From CAZZHG01 sp964653655 (GTDB taxonomy: Bacteria > Bdellovibrionota > FAC87 > UBA2466): a stretch of DNA of 64,000 nt. Position numbers and translations under genes: made by a program. The notes under the pieces are model-generated. The model had not been told where the DNA came from. It did no database searches and worked only from the letters and a program-made list of their open reading frames with translations. Below, piece after piece: positions 42,493-50,625 of the stretch. The DNA is taken from assembly GCA_964653655.1 (NCBI GenBank), contig CAZZHG010000006.1, positions 19,033-83,032 on the forward strand, given 5' to 3'. Positions within the stretch are counted from its first letter, which is position 1. Every line of letters starts with the position of its first letter.

Positions 42493-43260
42493 ATGCCCAA
42501 TTCCAAATGGATCGTAGGTACGGTGGCGCTGTTCGTGTGGGTTCTCGCCGGTTGCGAGAAGAAAGCCACCCAGTCCGCCGCCGTTTCCAATCAGGCGATC
42601 CAGGATCAGTCGACTCTCGTAAAAAGCCTCGTGCAGAAGCTGCAGGATCCAAGCTCCGACCTGTACTCGAAGGGCGCGCAATATCAGGACACGCTCGAAT
42701 CTCTTCACAACGCGCACCCGGAGATCAAAGAGAAGGTGCGGGAAACCTACCTCTCCCTTTTACAAAGCATTCAGTCGATGACGGGCGCCGATGCCGTCGG
42801 TTCGGCCGTTCGCGGAGCCCGCGGGGCCCGGGGCGCCCGGCGCTCCATGGTCGGCGGTGCCGCCAATCCGGCCGCGTGCGTTCCTCCGGCGCCCCCTCCC
42901 GCAGGTGGTGGCGTTTGTCCGTCGGCGTTCTTCTGCGCTTGGGCGGTGGGTTTCGCGTCGGCTCAAGCTTATGCGTATGCCTACGCCTTCGCCTGTAAGG
43001 ATTGCGCGTCCGGTGAAACGATTTGCGTGGAGGCCGAAGCCCACGCCTATGCCTACGCCTACGCTTATGCCTTTGCTTTCGCTTGCGCCTGGGCTGGTGG
43101 TGGAGCTCCGGTCGGAGGCAATGCTCCGGCCAATCCGGCGGCGGGCAATTGCAACGGCAACGGCGGGATCATGGACGCGCTGATTGCCGACGTCGTGACT
43201 CCAGGCACGGCGCCGAATCTAACGGCTTCTCCTCCGCCAACGGCCATGGGCATTCGTTGA
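42493..43260 (+). CDS. Lipoprotein with alternating Ala-Tyr/Phe segments and Cys pairs
   Basis: 255 residues; ATG at 42493, with GGAG about ten bases upstream. Lipobox VLAGC. Residues about 25-100 are a soluble helical part (LVKSLVQKLQDPSSDLYSKG). Then a GARGARGARR stretch and a Pro-rich linker, followed by FFCAWAVGFASAQAYAYAYAFAC, CKDCASGETICVE, AEAHAYAYAYAYAFAFAC and a Gly/Pro/Asn tail. Strict alternation of Ala with Tyr/Phe/Trp suggests beta strands with one aromatic face, pinned by cysteines. The Ala and Tyr codons vary (GCT/GCG/GCC, TAT/TAC), so the pattern is kept at protein level. No family recognised; function unknown. Confidence 0.7.
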   Translation: MPNSKWIVGTVALFVWVLAGCEKKATQSAAVSNQAIQDQSTLVKSLVQKLQDPSSDLYSKGAQYQDTLESLHNAHPEIKEKVRETYLSLLQSIQSMTGADAVGSAVRGARGARGARRSMVGGAANPAACVPPAPPPAGGGVCPSAFFCAWAVGFASAQAYAYAYAFACKDCASGETICVEAEAHAYAYAYAYAFAFACAWAGGGAPVGGNAPANPAAGNCNGNGGIMDALIADVVTPGTAPNLTASPPPTAMGIR

Positions 43261-43264
43261 TGGC

Positions 43265-43293
43265 TGGACAAAACCTGTCTTCCTGAGTACATA
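43265..43293 (+). promoter_or_regulatory. Probable promoter of tRNA-Thr
   Basis: TGGACA (five of six consensus) at 43265-43270 and TACATA (43288-43293) are 17 bases apart and end 16 bases before the mature tRNA. The -10 is weak. Confidence 0.4.
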
Positions 43294-43309
43294 GGGGATT
43301 CTCTGTGGG

Positions 43310-43385
43310 GCCGACATAGCTCAGTCGGTAGAGCAGCTCATTCGTAATGAGCAGGTCACCGGTTCGAGTCCGGTTGTCGGCTCCA
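43310..43385 (+). tRNA. tRNA-Thr (anticodon CGT)
   Basis: A full cloverleaf of 76 bases including an encoded CCA. Acceptor arms GCCGACA (43310-43316) and TGTCGGC (43375-43381) pair fully. The D arm contains AGCTCAGTCGGTAGAGC, the anticodon arm is GCTCA-TTCGTAA-TGAGC with CGT in the loop, and the T arm carries GGTTCGAGTC. It reads ACG threonine codons. It is a single tRNA with no second tRNA or rRNA beside it. Confidence 0.97.
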
Positions 43386-43486
43386 GTCTTCACCCTCCCA
43401 ACGTGGAATAGCGGTCGCGCCGAGAGGGTGCTCCAATCGTCGATAAGGTGGTCTTTTTGGCGCGGTTACGACTGGCAAGCCAGTCT

Positions 43487-43921
43487 TCACTCGATGGTCA
43501 TTGCTATGGGCGTACTGAGGATCGGAGGCTCGGCACCGAAGCGCACTACCATTTCCGTCGCGCCTTTGGGGCAACGGTCGCCCGCCATTATTGAAATCGT
43601 TTCGGTCAGGTCCTCCCCCGGGGCTAACGTGTGCTCTAGTAGAACGTTTTTGAGGCAGGCTTCCCCAACTTGGCCGGGGGTGAAGGTGTTCTTTTCATGC
43701 ACGATACAACTGGGTTCGAATTTCCAAATGTCCCAATGACTGCAGCTCAGGCGGGCGTAGCGGAAAAGTTCCTTTCCGGTGTTCCGAATCACCACCTTGG
43801 CATTGAACTTTTGTCCTGTTTTGACTCGTTTCTTCTCCAAGGAGACGTCCATCTTGATGTCTCCGGCAATGGCAACGGACGCGGGGCAAACACTCAGCAG
43901 TAATAGAAGGGCGAGGCGCAT
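43487..43921 (-). CDS. Secreted beta-sandwich-like protein, unknown function
   Basis: 144 residues with signal peptide (LALLLLLSVCPASVAIA). The mature part looks like one Ig-like/BsuPI-type domain: VSLEKKRVKTGQKFNAKVVIRNTGKELF, LAPGEDLTETISI, MVVRFGAEPP. Four cysteines (LSCSHWD, EPSCIV, EACLKN, DRCPKG) could form two disulfides. No enzyme motif. It lies alone on the minus strand between the tRNA and the LysR gene. Confidence 0.65.
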   Translation of the reverse strand: MRLALLLLLSVCPASVAIAGDIKMDVSLEKKRVKTGQKFNAKVVIRNTGKELFRYARLSCSHWDIWKFEPSCIVHEKNTFTPGQVGEACLKNVLLEHTLAPGEDLTETISIMAGDRCPKGATEMVVRFGAEPPILSTPIAMTIE

Positions 43922-43947
43922 GGCCGGAATTATATCAGGGGCTCTCG

Positions 43948-44859
43948 CTAATCGGCTTTCGACGATAAACAGACTTCGTGAAGCAACGCCCGGAACCAGC
44001 GGTGGAGCGGTTCCTTATGCGTTCGCGCGTGCCAGACCTGATTCACGACGAAGCCGTCCAACTTGATGGGCGGGGCATGCTCCTCGAGCGGAAGGTACTG
44101 CCGCAGCCGGGCGGAGAGCCGCGCCGGGCAGGTAAGAATGAAATCGGACTCGGCGACGACCCAGCCGGCGGAAACGAAGTTCGAGACGGCGACCGCGATG
44201 TGGCGGCGGTGGCCCATTTTCTCCAACGCGACGTCGACCGCGCCTCTCAGATCCCCCTGCAACGTGATGAGCGCGTGGGGAAGCTTCAAGTAAGTTGCGA
44301 GCGTCAGCTTTCCCTTCAAAAGACCTTTTCTCGTCAGACAAACGAACTTCTCGTTGAAAAGCTTCTGCTGCAGAAAGCCGTCGGGAATGTCCTTGAAGTA
44401 GCCGGCGGTCGCCAGATCCACGAGGCCCTCCGCGAGCTCTTCCTTCGGAAGATAACCGGCCAGCGGCCGGCTCACGAGCGTAACGCCAGGAGCTTCCTTG
44501 CTCATTCGCTTCAAGAGAGGCGGCGCCATGGATTGCTCGAAATAGTCGGTCGTCGCGAGCGTGATGCGGCCCTCGGCCTTCGATGGATCGAACTCCGTCG
44601 GCTCCTGAAACACTTTCGCGAGATCTTCCAGGATGCGCGCGAGATCGGGATGAATCTTGATGGCCGTCGGAGTCGGCGCCATTCCCCCGGGAACCTTCAC
44701 GAAGAGCGGATCGCCGAAGTCTCGGCGAAGTTTTTCGAGGCAGTGGCTCACCGCCGGTTGCGTTAACCCCAGCTTCAATCCGGTGCGGGAGAGGTTCCTT
44801 TCCCGCATCAGGATGTCGAAAACCACCAATAAATTCAAGTTCTTGGAGTTGAGATTCAT
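43948..44859 (-). CDS. LysR-family transcriptional regulator
   Basis: 303 residues. The N-terminal winged helix-turn-helix is clear: LNLLVVFDILMRERNLSRTGLKLGLTQPAVSHCLEKLRRDFGDPLFVK-type pattern, with the recognition helix TQPAVSHCLEKLR. The rest is a LysR effector-binding domain in two halves (GRITLATTDYF, LVDLATAGYF). It resembles the NahR/NodD/LeuO-like branch. Start ATG 44859 is chosen from domain fit; an in-frame ATG at 44886 would add a nine-residue Ile/Lys-rich lead. It is divergent from the DUF2608 gene 101 bases away, the usual arrangement for a LysR target. Inducer unknown. Confidence 0.88.
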   Translation of the reverse strand: MNLNSKNLNLLVVFDILMRERNLSRTGLKLGLTQPAVSHCLEKLRRDFGDPLFVKVPGGMAPTPTAIKIHPDLARILEDLAKVFQEPTEFDPSKAEGRITLATTDYFEQSMAPPLLKRMSKEAPGVTLVSRPLAGYLPKEELAEGLVDLATAGYFKDIPDGFLQQKLFNEKFVCLTRKGLLKGKLTLATYLKLPHALITLQGDLRGAVDVALEKMGHRRHIAVAVSNFVSAGWVVAESDFILTCPARLSARLRQYLPLEEHAPPIKLDGFVVNQVWHARTHKEPLHRWFRALLHEVCLSSKAD

Positions 44860-44960
44860 TTTTTTGATGATAATGATTTCAGACATTAATTTCAACTATC
44901 AGGATTTTTCCTCCAGTGTCGGTTTCAACAAGCAAACGAATCTCTCAGGAGGAGAAACAA
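44860..44960. promoter_or_regulatory. AT-rich divergent control region, LysR gene / DUF2608 gene
   Basis: About 100 bases, visibly richer in A and T than the surrounding genes. TGATA near 44867 and TATCA near 44900 form distant inverted arms around ATTTCAGACATTAATTTCAA, which could hold LysR boxes (T-N11-A). AGGAGGAG just before 44961 is the ribosome site of the plus-strand gene. Confidence 0.4.
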
Positions 44961-45764
44961 ATGAAGTCGAAGTGGTTGGCGGTAGTAGTGGCGGCGGTCG
45001 TGACTCTCGGAGCTCGCGGCGCCATCGTGGAAATCAAGCAGATGAACGAAATGGCTGGAGGTCTGAAGAAAGACACTCTCGTCGTGTTCGACATCGACAA
45101 TACGATCTTGCAGAGCACCCAGACGCTCGGATCGGTTCAGTGGGCGGACTGGAACGAAAAGGAGCTGATTAAGAAAGGCATGGGAGCGGACCAGGCGAAC
45201 ACCCAGAGCAGTAACGAGTGGGTTCGCATCAACCTGAAGGGCGGGCAGGAGACCGTGGAAGCGGTTACCCCGAACATCATCCGCAATCTTCAAGCCCGGG
45301 GCATCAAGGTGCTGGCGCTGACCGCGCGGCCCACGGGGATTGCCCTTAAGACGGTGCGGGACCTTCCGCGTTTCGGACTTAACTTCGCCAAGTCGTGGCC
45401 GAATGCCCAGTTCAAGAGCCCGTTTCAGGGCGCGGCTTACACGAGCGGAGTTCTCTTCGCGGGGCAAAAGAACAGCAAGGGAGCCGTTCTTCTCGAGTTC
45501 CTTCGCCAGAACCATTACCGGCCGGCCGCGGTTCGCTTCGTCGACGACAAACAGAAGTACGTACTCAGCGTCGAGCAGGCGATGCAGCAGGCCGGCATCC
45601 CGTACGTAGGCTACCGCTACGGCGGCGCCGACTACCGGGTGAATCACATGTCGCCGGCGCTCGCGGCCTTCGCGACGGATTACTTCCGCCGGAACGGTAT
45701 CATCCTTTCGGACGCCGAAGCCCGCCGCAAAATGGGTGGAATGGGACGCGCGGCACTTCCTTGA
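44961..45764 (+). CDS. DUF2608 family secreted HAD-like phosphatase
   Basis: 267 residues; ATG at 44961 behind AGGAGGAG, whereas the longer open frame has no ribosome site. Signal peptide (LAVVVAAVVTLGARGA). HAD motif I is VVFDIDNTILQS (D-x-D), motif II VLALTARPTG, and the later RFVDDKQKYV carries the DD of motif IV. DUF2608 proteins are periplasmic HAD-fold proteins, best known as effectors or acid-phosphatase-like proteins in intracellular bacteria. The substrate is unknown. Possibly controlled by the divergent LysR protein. Followed by a strong terminator. Confidence 0.85.
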   Translation: MKSKWLAVVVAAVVTLGARGAIVEIKQMNEMAGGLKKDTLVVFDIDNTILQSTQTLGSVQWADWNEKELIKKGMGADQANTQSSNEWVRINLKGGQETVEAVTPNIIRNLQARGIKVLALTARPTGIALKTVRDLPRFGLNFAKSWPNAQFKSPFQGAAYTSGVLFAGQKNSKGAVLLEFLRQNHYRPAAVRFVDDKQKYVLSVEQAMQQAGIPYVGYRYGGADYRVNHMSPALAAFATDYFRRNGIILSDAEARRKMGGMGRAALP

Positions 45765-45781
45765 TTCGCGCCAACCACGAG

Positions 45782-45816
45782 GGGCCGTCGGAGAAATCCG
45801 GCGGCCCTTTTCTTTT
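45782..45816 (+). terminator. Rho-independent terminator after the DUF2608 gene
   Basis: An 11-base-pair stem, GGGCCGTCGGA (45782-45792) with TCCGGCGGCCC (45797-45807), one T-G wobble, a GAAA tetraloop and then TTTTCTTTTT. It acts on plus-strand transcripts; the convergent xseA gene ends one base beyond it and has no T-run from its side. Confidence 0.92.
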
Positions 45817-47106
45817 TCAGAGGGGGGAAGTCGAGACGACTTCCGTCTCGATGAGACCGTCGGCGACACGGGTCGTGAGGCGGTCGCCGGCCTTGTAGCC
45901 GTCGATGGTCCGCACGATGTTACCCTTCGCGTCCGTCGTCAGCGTGTAGCCGCGGGCTATGCTCTGAAGCGGCGACAGCAGATTCAGTTTCTGCGTCGCG
46001 GTCTCGAAGCGTTTTCGCGCGAGGAGCACGCGGTTATGGATCGCAAGCTCCAGCCGGGCGCGGGCTTGGCGGAAAGCTTCCTTCAGGAGCCTTATCTTCT
46101 CCCGCGGATCCACGAGCCGGGCCGTCAAATGATCGAGATGAATGCGAAGCTGTTCGAGACGCTTTTTCGTCAGCGCGGTCAGCCGGTCCCGGCGCGTCTT
46201 CACCTGGAACGCCAGCTCGTCCTTGCGGGGGATCACCATTTCGGCCGCGGCCGAAGGCGTCGGGGCGCGGACGTCGGCGACGAAGTCGGCGATCGTGAAA
46301 TCAATTTCGTGGCCGACGGCGGAAATCGTGGGAATGGGGCAGGCGGCGATGGCGCGCGCGACGATTTCGTCGTTGAAGCACCAAAGGTCTTCCATGCTGC
46401 CGCCGCCGCGGCCCACGATCAGAACTTCGAGCGCTTTCTCCGGCTTTTCCTTGTTCCAGCGCTCGGCTCTTCTCAGCGCCGCCGAGATTTCGCCGGCCGC
46501 CTTGTCGCCCTGGACGATGGCGTGGAGTAAATAGACTTCCCGATCCGGATATCGGCGGGAGAGAACCTTCAAAATGTCCCGGACCGCGGCGCCCGTGCTG
46601 GACGTGACGATACCGATGCGCTTCGGCAAGTAGGGGAGCTTTTTTTTGCGGGAGGCTTCGAAAAGTCCTTCGGCTTGGAGCTTCGCTTTCAGCTGATTGA
46701 AGGCGAGCTGCAGAGCGCCCATGCCCACCGGTTCAAGGGTGTCGCTGACGATCTGGTACTCGCCCCGAGCCTCATAAACGGTGAGCCGGCCGTGAAGCAA
46801 AATCTCCATGCCGTCCTTGAGCTCGAATTTCAGCTTCTGGACGGAGGTCTTGAACATGACCGAACGGAGCTGGGCGGTGGCGTCTTTCAGGATGAAGTAC
46901 ACGTGCCCCGAAGCGGGCCGGCGGAAGTTGCTGACCTCTCCCCGGACCCAAACGTCCATGAACGCGCCTTCGAGATGGCCGCGTACCCGGCGGGTCAGCT
47001 CGGCCACCGTCGGAACTTTCTCTCTCCAATTGGCGGTCTCTGGAGGCGGCGCGTCCAACGGGAGTGAGAGTTGATCGGCCTTTTTGTTAGTTTCGGTGCT
47101 GAGCAT
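45817..47106 (-). CDS. xseA: Exodeoxyribonuclease VII large subunit
   Basis: 429 residues from ATG 47106 (the TTG 39 bases upstream adds an unlikely lead). N-terminal OB-fold: VWVRGEVSNFRRPASGHVYFILKD. Central: IGIVTSSTGAAVRDILKVLSRRYP, the catalytic-domain signature, then IVGRGGGSMEDLWCFNDE and VGHEIDFTIADFVADVRAPTPSAAAE-type motif. The C-terminal half is a long coiled coil ending with a short barrel strand region. With XseB it degrades single-stranded DNA. No xseB is seen next to it. Confidence 0.96.
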   Translation of the reverse strand: MLSTETNKKADQLSLPLDAPPPETANWREKVPTVAELTRRVRGHLEGAFMDVWVRGEVSNFRRPASGHVYFILKDATAQLRSVMFKTSVQKLKFELKDGMEILLHGRLTVYEARGEYQIVSDTLEPVGMGALQLAFNQLKAKLQAEGLFEASRKKKLPYLPKRIGIVTSSTGAAVRDILKVLSRRYPDREVYLLHAIVQGDKAAGEISAALRRAERWNKEKPEKALEVLIVGRGGGSMEDLWCFNDEIVARAIAACPIPTISAVGHEIDFTIADFVADVRAPTPSAAAEMVIPRKDELAFQVKTRRDRLTALTKKRLEQLRIHLDHLTARLVDPREKIRLLKEAFRQARARLELAIHNRVLLARKRFETATQKLNLLSPLQSIARGYTLTTDAKGNIVRTIDGYKAGDRLTTRVADGLIETEVVSTSPL

Positions 47107-47190
47107 GAAGGCCACATTATTCTCAGGCGTGAGAGAAAACGGCAAGCAGGGCCGTTGCCTTTTCGTCTGGGTTCGCCAAAGGTGAGGGCC

Positions 47191-49011
47191 ATGCCGAGCC
47201 GCTCGATGTTTCGAGGCATTGCCGCCGTCTGCTTAGTTTGGGGGCTTTGGGTCGCTTTCCAGGCGGCCCGGACCTATCTGGCTTCGGCCTGCGCCGAAGC
47301 CCCCTCCTACGATCAGCTGGGGCATTTGCTCGACGGCTTGAAGCTTTACAACAACCTCGTAACCTTCTCCCCGTTCTCTTTTCTGCTCAACCTGGGCGGG
47401 CTTAGTTATTGGCCTCCGGTGCCGCCGCTTCTGGAAGTTCCTTTCTATCTACTTGGCGGACCGAGCAATGTCGCGGGAGTCGCCCTAAGCTGGTTTTGCT
47501 TTCTTCTTTCAATAAGTCTCGGCGTCGCCTTCATCTGCCGCCACCTGTTCGCGAACTCGTTCTTCGGCGCTGCCGCCGCGTCGCTGGTATTTACCGGATT
47601 TCTCACCGGAGCCCCCCTTTTGCTGACGTACTCCGTGTACGCGATGTACGAGCTTCCGGGGGCCGCTTTCACTTTACTCGCGACGGTCTGCTATTGGCGT
47701 GCATGGGACGAAAGGGAAAAGGGCTCGCAATCGGTTCTCTGGTACCGGCGCACGGCTCTCGCCACTCTAGTATTGATTCTAACCAAGCCGAACTTCGGCC
47801 TTCCTTTTCTTCTTTCGATGGCCGCGGCTGAATGGCTTCTGGGAGAAGCCTCCCTTCGTCGGGAAGTCTGGAGGTTCCTCGGAAAGTTGCTCGATCCGAG
47901 AATCTTGCCTGGGCTGACGATTCCCGGGCTCGCCTTCGCCGGGCTGGCCGCGATCATCCAGTTCTCGGGCGGAGGAACTTTTAGTGTTCTGGGCCAAGCA
48001 GTCTCGATGACTAGACCAGACAATCCGATCTATGCCGCGTGGTTGCTGCTGGCGGCAAAGTCCTGGCTCGTCGTCAAACGGCAGCCTCTGCGGGTTTCGC
48101 CGGAGTGCTCGGCTCTCGTGCGCTGGCTCGTCGTTCCCTACGCTGCTTGGCTGACCTATCCGCTGCCGAACCGATTTTCCGCCATCGTTTACCATTTCAC
48201 GCACGGAGGGGCGTTCGCGGGAGGCAGTCGCTTCGCCGCGGAAAATTTGCTCTTCTATCCGCGAGCTTTCACTTCGGCTTATTCGGACGGAAGTTGGCTG
48301 CTCGCTCTGCTCGGAGCGGGACTTGGGGCAGCTTTGTTTTTTTCGGGGAAGGGGAAAAGTGTCGGCCCGAGGTTCGCCCTGGGTTTTTCGATCTTTGCTT
48401 TCTCCGCGGCGACGGTTCTGACCGGAGTCAAGGACATGCGCCTAGTGCTGCCTTACTTGCCCCCTCTGTTTCTGGTTGCCGCCTGGGGGCTCGGCAGAAT
48501 GGCCACCGGGCCCGCTCTGGGCGCCTCTCTTGCGATTGTACTCTGTGTCGCCTTGTCTCATCGGCCGGCCGTCGCGGACCTCATGAAGGGGCCCGGCACC
48601 CTAGCGACTTTGTGTTTTGATTCTTCCGAGGGCCCAGCCCAGATCCGAAAGACCATCCTTGGGGGCCCTAACGAAACGGAGTGGCGCTCCTTCGGTATCG
48701 AGCCCGGCTCGCCGGTGGGTTATCTGCTCGAACTCGAAATACAGCGCGCCTTCCCGCGCCTCTCGAACTGGCCCGCGCCTTCGGCGATCGACCTCGGGTA
48801 CCGCGTGACCGCCGCGAGCTATCTGGAGGGCGCCTTGCCTTCGGGAAAGCTTCGAGTTGCGCTGGTGGCTCGCCCAAGCGATCGCGCCTATGTTTCGGAT
48901 GCGATCCTGGCTCAGGAGAGGATCCGCGCTTCGGGCCGGATCGAGACGGCGCTTCCCTTCCACTGGCCGGCCTTGAAGTATGAAGGCATTCTTTTCGTTT
49001 TGAGGCGGTAG
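47191..49011 (+). CDS. PMT/ArnT-like (GT-C) integral membrane protein
   Basis: 606 residues from ATG 47191 behind GGTGAGGG; the open frame upstream is not coding. About 11-12 membrane segments. The first loop reads SYDQLGHLLDGLKLYNNLV, with acidic residues in GT-C catalytic positions, then WPPVPPLLEVPFYLLGGPSNVAG, the pattern of dolichyl/undecaprenyl-P-sugar glycosyltransferases. A soluble C-terminal domain of about 130 residues follows the last helix. Inferred role: transfer of a lipid-linked sugar in the periplasm. Substrate unknown. It is a single gene, divergent from xseA. Confidence 0.72.
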   Translation: MPSRSMFRGIAAVCLVWGLWVAFQAARTYLASACAEAPSYDQLGHLLDGLKLYNNLVTFSPFSFLLNLGGLSYWPPVPPLLEVPFYLLGGPSNVAGVALSWFCFLLSISLGVAFICRHLFANSFFGAAAASLVFTGFLTGAPLLLTYSVYAMYELPGAAFTLLATVCYWRAWDEREKGSQSVLWYRRTALATLVLILTKPNFGLPFLLSMAAAEWLLGEASLRREVWRFLGKLLDPRILPGLTIPGLAFAGLAAIIQFSGGGTFSVLGQAVSMTRPDNPIYAAWLLLAAKSWLVVKRQPLRVSPECSALVRWLVVPYAAWLTYPLPNRFSAIVYHFTHGGAFAGGSRFAAENLLFYPRAFTSAYSDGSWLLALLGAGLGAALFFSGKGKSVGPRFALGFSIFAFSAATVLTGVKDMRLVLPYLPPLFLVAAWGLGRMATGPALGASLAIVLCVALSHRPAVADLMKGPGTLATLCFDSSEGPAQIRKTILGGPNETEWRSFGIEPGSPVGYLLELEIQRAFPRLSNWPAPSAIDLGYRVTAASYLEGALPSGKLRVALVARPSDRAYVSDAILAQERIRASGRIETALPFHWPALKYEGILFVLRR

Positions 49012-49076
49012 GAAGAAGGCGATCGCGGTTTGCGCTTCCCCGCGAAGCGACCAAGACAAAGCATCCGGTCAGTCAC

Positions 49077-49118
49077 CTAAAACGTAAGCGAGAATGCGAG
49101 AAAGTCGGAGAGGTATTC
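49077..49118 (-). pseudogene. Remnant C-terminus of a barrel gene (13 codons)
   Basis: Read on the minus strand, the bases encode EYLSDFLAFSLTF followed by TAG and preceded directly by TAA. This matches the last residues (LDFLAFSITF) of the outer-membrane protein gene ending at 49632. At DNA level 27 of the first 31 bases agree between the two sites. It is a leftover of a duplicated or rearranged barrel gene, not an expressed gene. Confidence 0.6.
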
Positions 49119-49174
49119 TTAACTTATGCGCGCGTGGGAAGGCGCCTATAATTCGGGGAACCTGGAGAAAACCC

Positions 49175-49630
49175 ATGAAGCTCTACGCGGCGACCGCTTT
49201 GCTGGCTGTCCTCAATCTGCTCATCCCGGCTTGCAGCAACGCCCCCGGAGCGGGTCCCATCGACGGAAGTTTCGCCATCACATCCACCAAGTGCAACGGC
49301 GTGGCTCAGACCATCACCACCGCTCAGGTCATAGCCATTGCCAATCTTGCCGGCACGGTCGTCATCACCGACGGAAGCTGCACGGAGACGGACACGGAAA
49401 TATTCTCCTATCCCGCCGCCGATCAAATCGGCATGCAACAGGCTGGGGTGGCTTGCAGTGCCTCCTGTACCTCGGGCCAGTGCATGGCGAGCAGCACCGT
49501 CCAGACGACGCCGACCGTTTACACTTTCGCTCTGAGCGGAACCACTCTCACGTTCACGAGAACGTCGGCTTCCAACGACGAGGATTGCCCGACCGGGGAA
49601 GCTACCGAAATCACCCTCACCAAGCAGTGA
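49175..49630 (+). CDS. Small lipoprotein, unknown function
   Basis: 151 residues; ATG at 49175, with GGAG upstream and a perfect TATAAT at 49147-49152. Lipobox LIPAC. The mature part is Thr/Ser/Ala-rich and strand-forming (AGTVVITDGSCTETDTEIF, VYTFALSGTTLTFTRTSASN), with six more cysteines (for example ACSASCTSGQC). This suggests a disulfide-stabilised, lipocalin-like or META-like small fold, but no family is recognised. It sits between two copies of a barrel C-terminus. Confidence 0.68.
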   Translation: MKLYAATALLAVLNLLIPACSNAPGAGPIDGSFAITSTKCNGVAQTITTAQVIAIANLAGTVVITDGSCTETDTEIFSYPAADQIGMQQAGVACSASCTSGQCMASSTVQTTPTVYTFALSGTTLTFTRTSASNDEDCPTGEATEITLTKQ

Positions 49631-49631
49631 T

Positions 49632-50135
49632 CTAAAACGTAATTGAGAAGGCGAGAAAATCGAGCCGCGTACGGGTGTATCCCGTTTCGCGCACCACGCT
49701 GAGCGAGGGCCGGTAGCTCACGCCCCTGAGCAGCTCGAAGCGCTTTCCCACGGTCGCCTGGTACACGGCGTTCGTGCTGCCCGCGTCGGCAAGCCGGTAG
49801 TAGCGGGCTCCGGCGGCGAGGGAAACAAAGGGGCTGTCCCGCCATCCTTCGTCCGCGAAAAAATTGTAGGTCATCACGCCGATGAGGCTAACGTCCCAAA
49901 GGCCGCCGCTCGCGTACTGGGCGCTCGGCACGAGTCCCACCTGGAACGCGTCGGATACCGAATAGTGGTAGCCGAGGGAGGCACCGAAGGAAGTGCCCAG
50001 GGAATTCGTCGTGACGTTTCCCGTCGAGGGAGCGAGCACGAATTCGTGCCGCGTGAGGCGGACCGAGTCCTCGTCCACGGCGGCGAAGGCGGCCGTCGAA
50101 ATGAGCATGGAAAAAACGAAGAGGGGTTTGTGCAT
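49632..50135 (-). CDS. Small outer-membrane beta-barrel protein
   Basis: 167 residues with signal peptide (VFSMLISTAAFAAV). The mature protein shows repeated amphipathic strands (TSFGASLGYHYSV, FQVGLVPSAQYAS, SPFVSLAAGARYYRLA) and ends in the C-terminal Phe signature LDFLAFSITF recognised by the BAM machinery, typical of an eight-stranded barrel. No specific function. The last ten codons are duplicated as a remnant at 49077. It is convergent with the lipoprotein gene, one base apart. Confidence 0.78.
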   Translation of the reverse strand: MHKPLFVFSMLISTAAFAAVDEDSVRLTRHEFVLAPSTGNVTTNSLGTSFGASLGYHYSVSDAFQVGLVPSAQYASGGLWDVSLIGVMTYNFFADEGWRDSPFVSLAAGARYYRLADAGSTNAVYQATVGKRFELLRGVSYRPSLSVVRETGYTRTRLDFLAFSITF

Positions 50136-50187
50136 GCCGATTTCCTTTCCATCTTCGAGAGACGGAGCGACGGAAAGGTTGTGACGG

Positions 50188-50625
50188 CTAGCTGGAGAAT
50201 GGCTTCAAAATGACGAGGAGCACAATCGCGATCATGAGTAGCGTCGGAACCTCGTTCAGGATCCGAAGCTGCTTCGACGTATAAGGTTTCTCCCCTTCGG
50301 CAAGGCGCCGCCGGAGTTTTCCGGCGAACCCCGTGATGCCCGCCATGGCGAGCACCAGAAGCAGCTTTCCGTGGAGCCAGGGCTGGCGCCAAAGCTCCGG
50401 ATGAAAGCTCAGCATGAAAAAGCCGAGAATGAAGGCTACCACCATCGCCGGCATGGTGATGATTCGATAGAGCCGCTCTTCCATGACGCGGAAGCGAGAC
50501 TTCACGACTTCCTCGGTTTCTTCCGTGTGATAAATGAACAAGCGGAACAGGTAGAGAATTCCCGCCATCCAGGAAATCACCGCGATGATGTGAAAGGCCA
50601 GAAAGACTTTATACAGGGTTTCCAT
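50188..50625 (-). CDS. hemJ: Protoporphyrinogen IX oxidase HemJ
   Basis: 145 residues, four membrane helices. The N-terminus FLAFHIIAVISWMAGILYLFRLFIYH has the conserved His and the W-x-A-G-x-x-Y-L-x-R-L motif. MEERLYRIITMPAM and QPWLHGKLLLVLAMAG, with the conserved HxKL, complete the family signature. HemJ oxidises protoporphyrinogen IX to protoporphyrin IX in heme synthesis in bacteria lacking HemY or HemG. It overlaps the end of dnaA by 17 bases on the same strand, so it is probably co-transcribed with it. Confidence 0.92.
   Translation of the reverse strand: METLYKVFLAFHIIAVISWMAGILYLFRLFIYHTEETEEVVKSRFRVMEERLYRIITMPAMVVAFILGFFMLSFHPELWRQPWLHGKLLLVLAMAGITGFAGKLRRRLAEGEKPYTSKQLRILNEVPTLLMIAIVLLVILKPFSS

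Noticed and set aside
42784..42850. GARGARGAR stretch as a nucleic-acid-binding or collagen-like repeat
   Set aside because: Only three copies and in a lipoprotein; treated as a low-complexity linker.
43310..43385. tRNA-Thr as an integration site for a mobile element
   Set aside because: No integrase, no repeated tRNA 3' end and no phage genes nearby.
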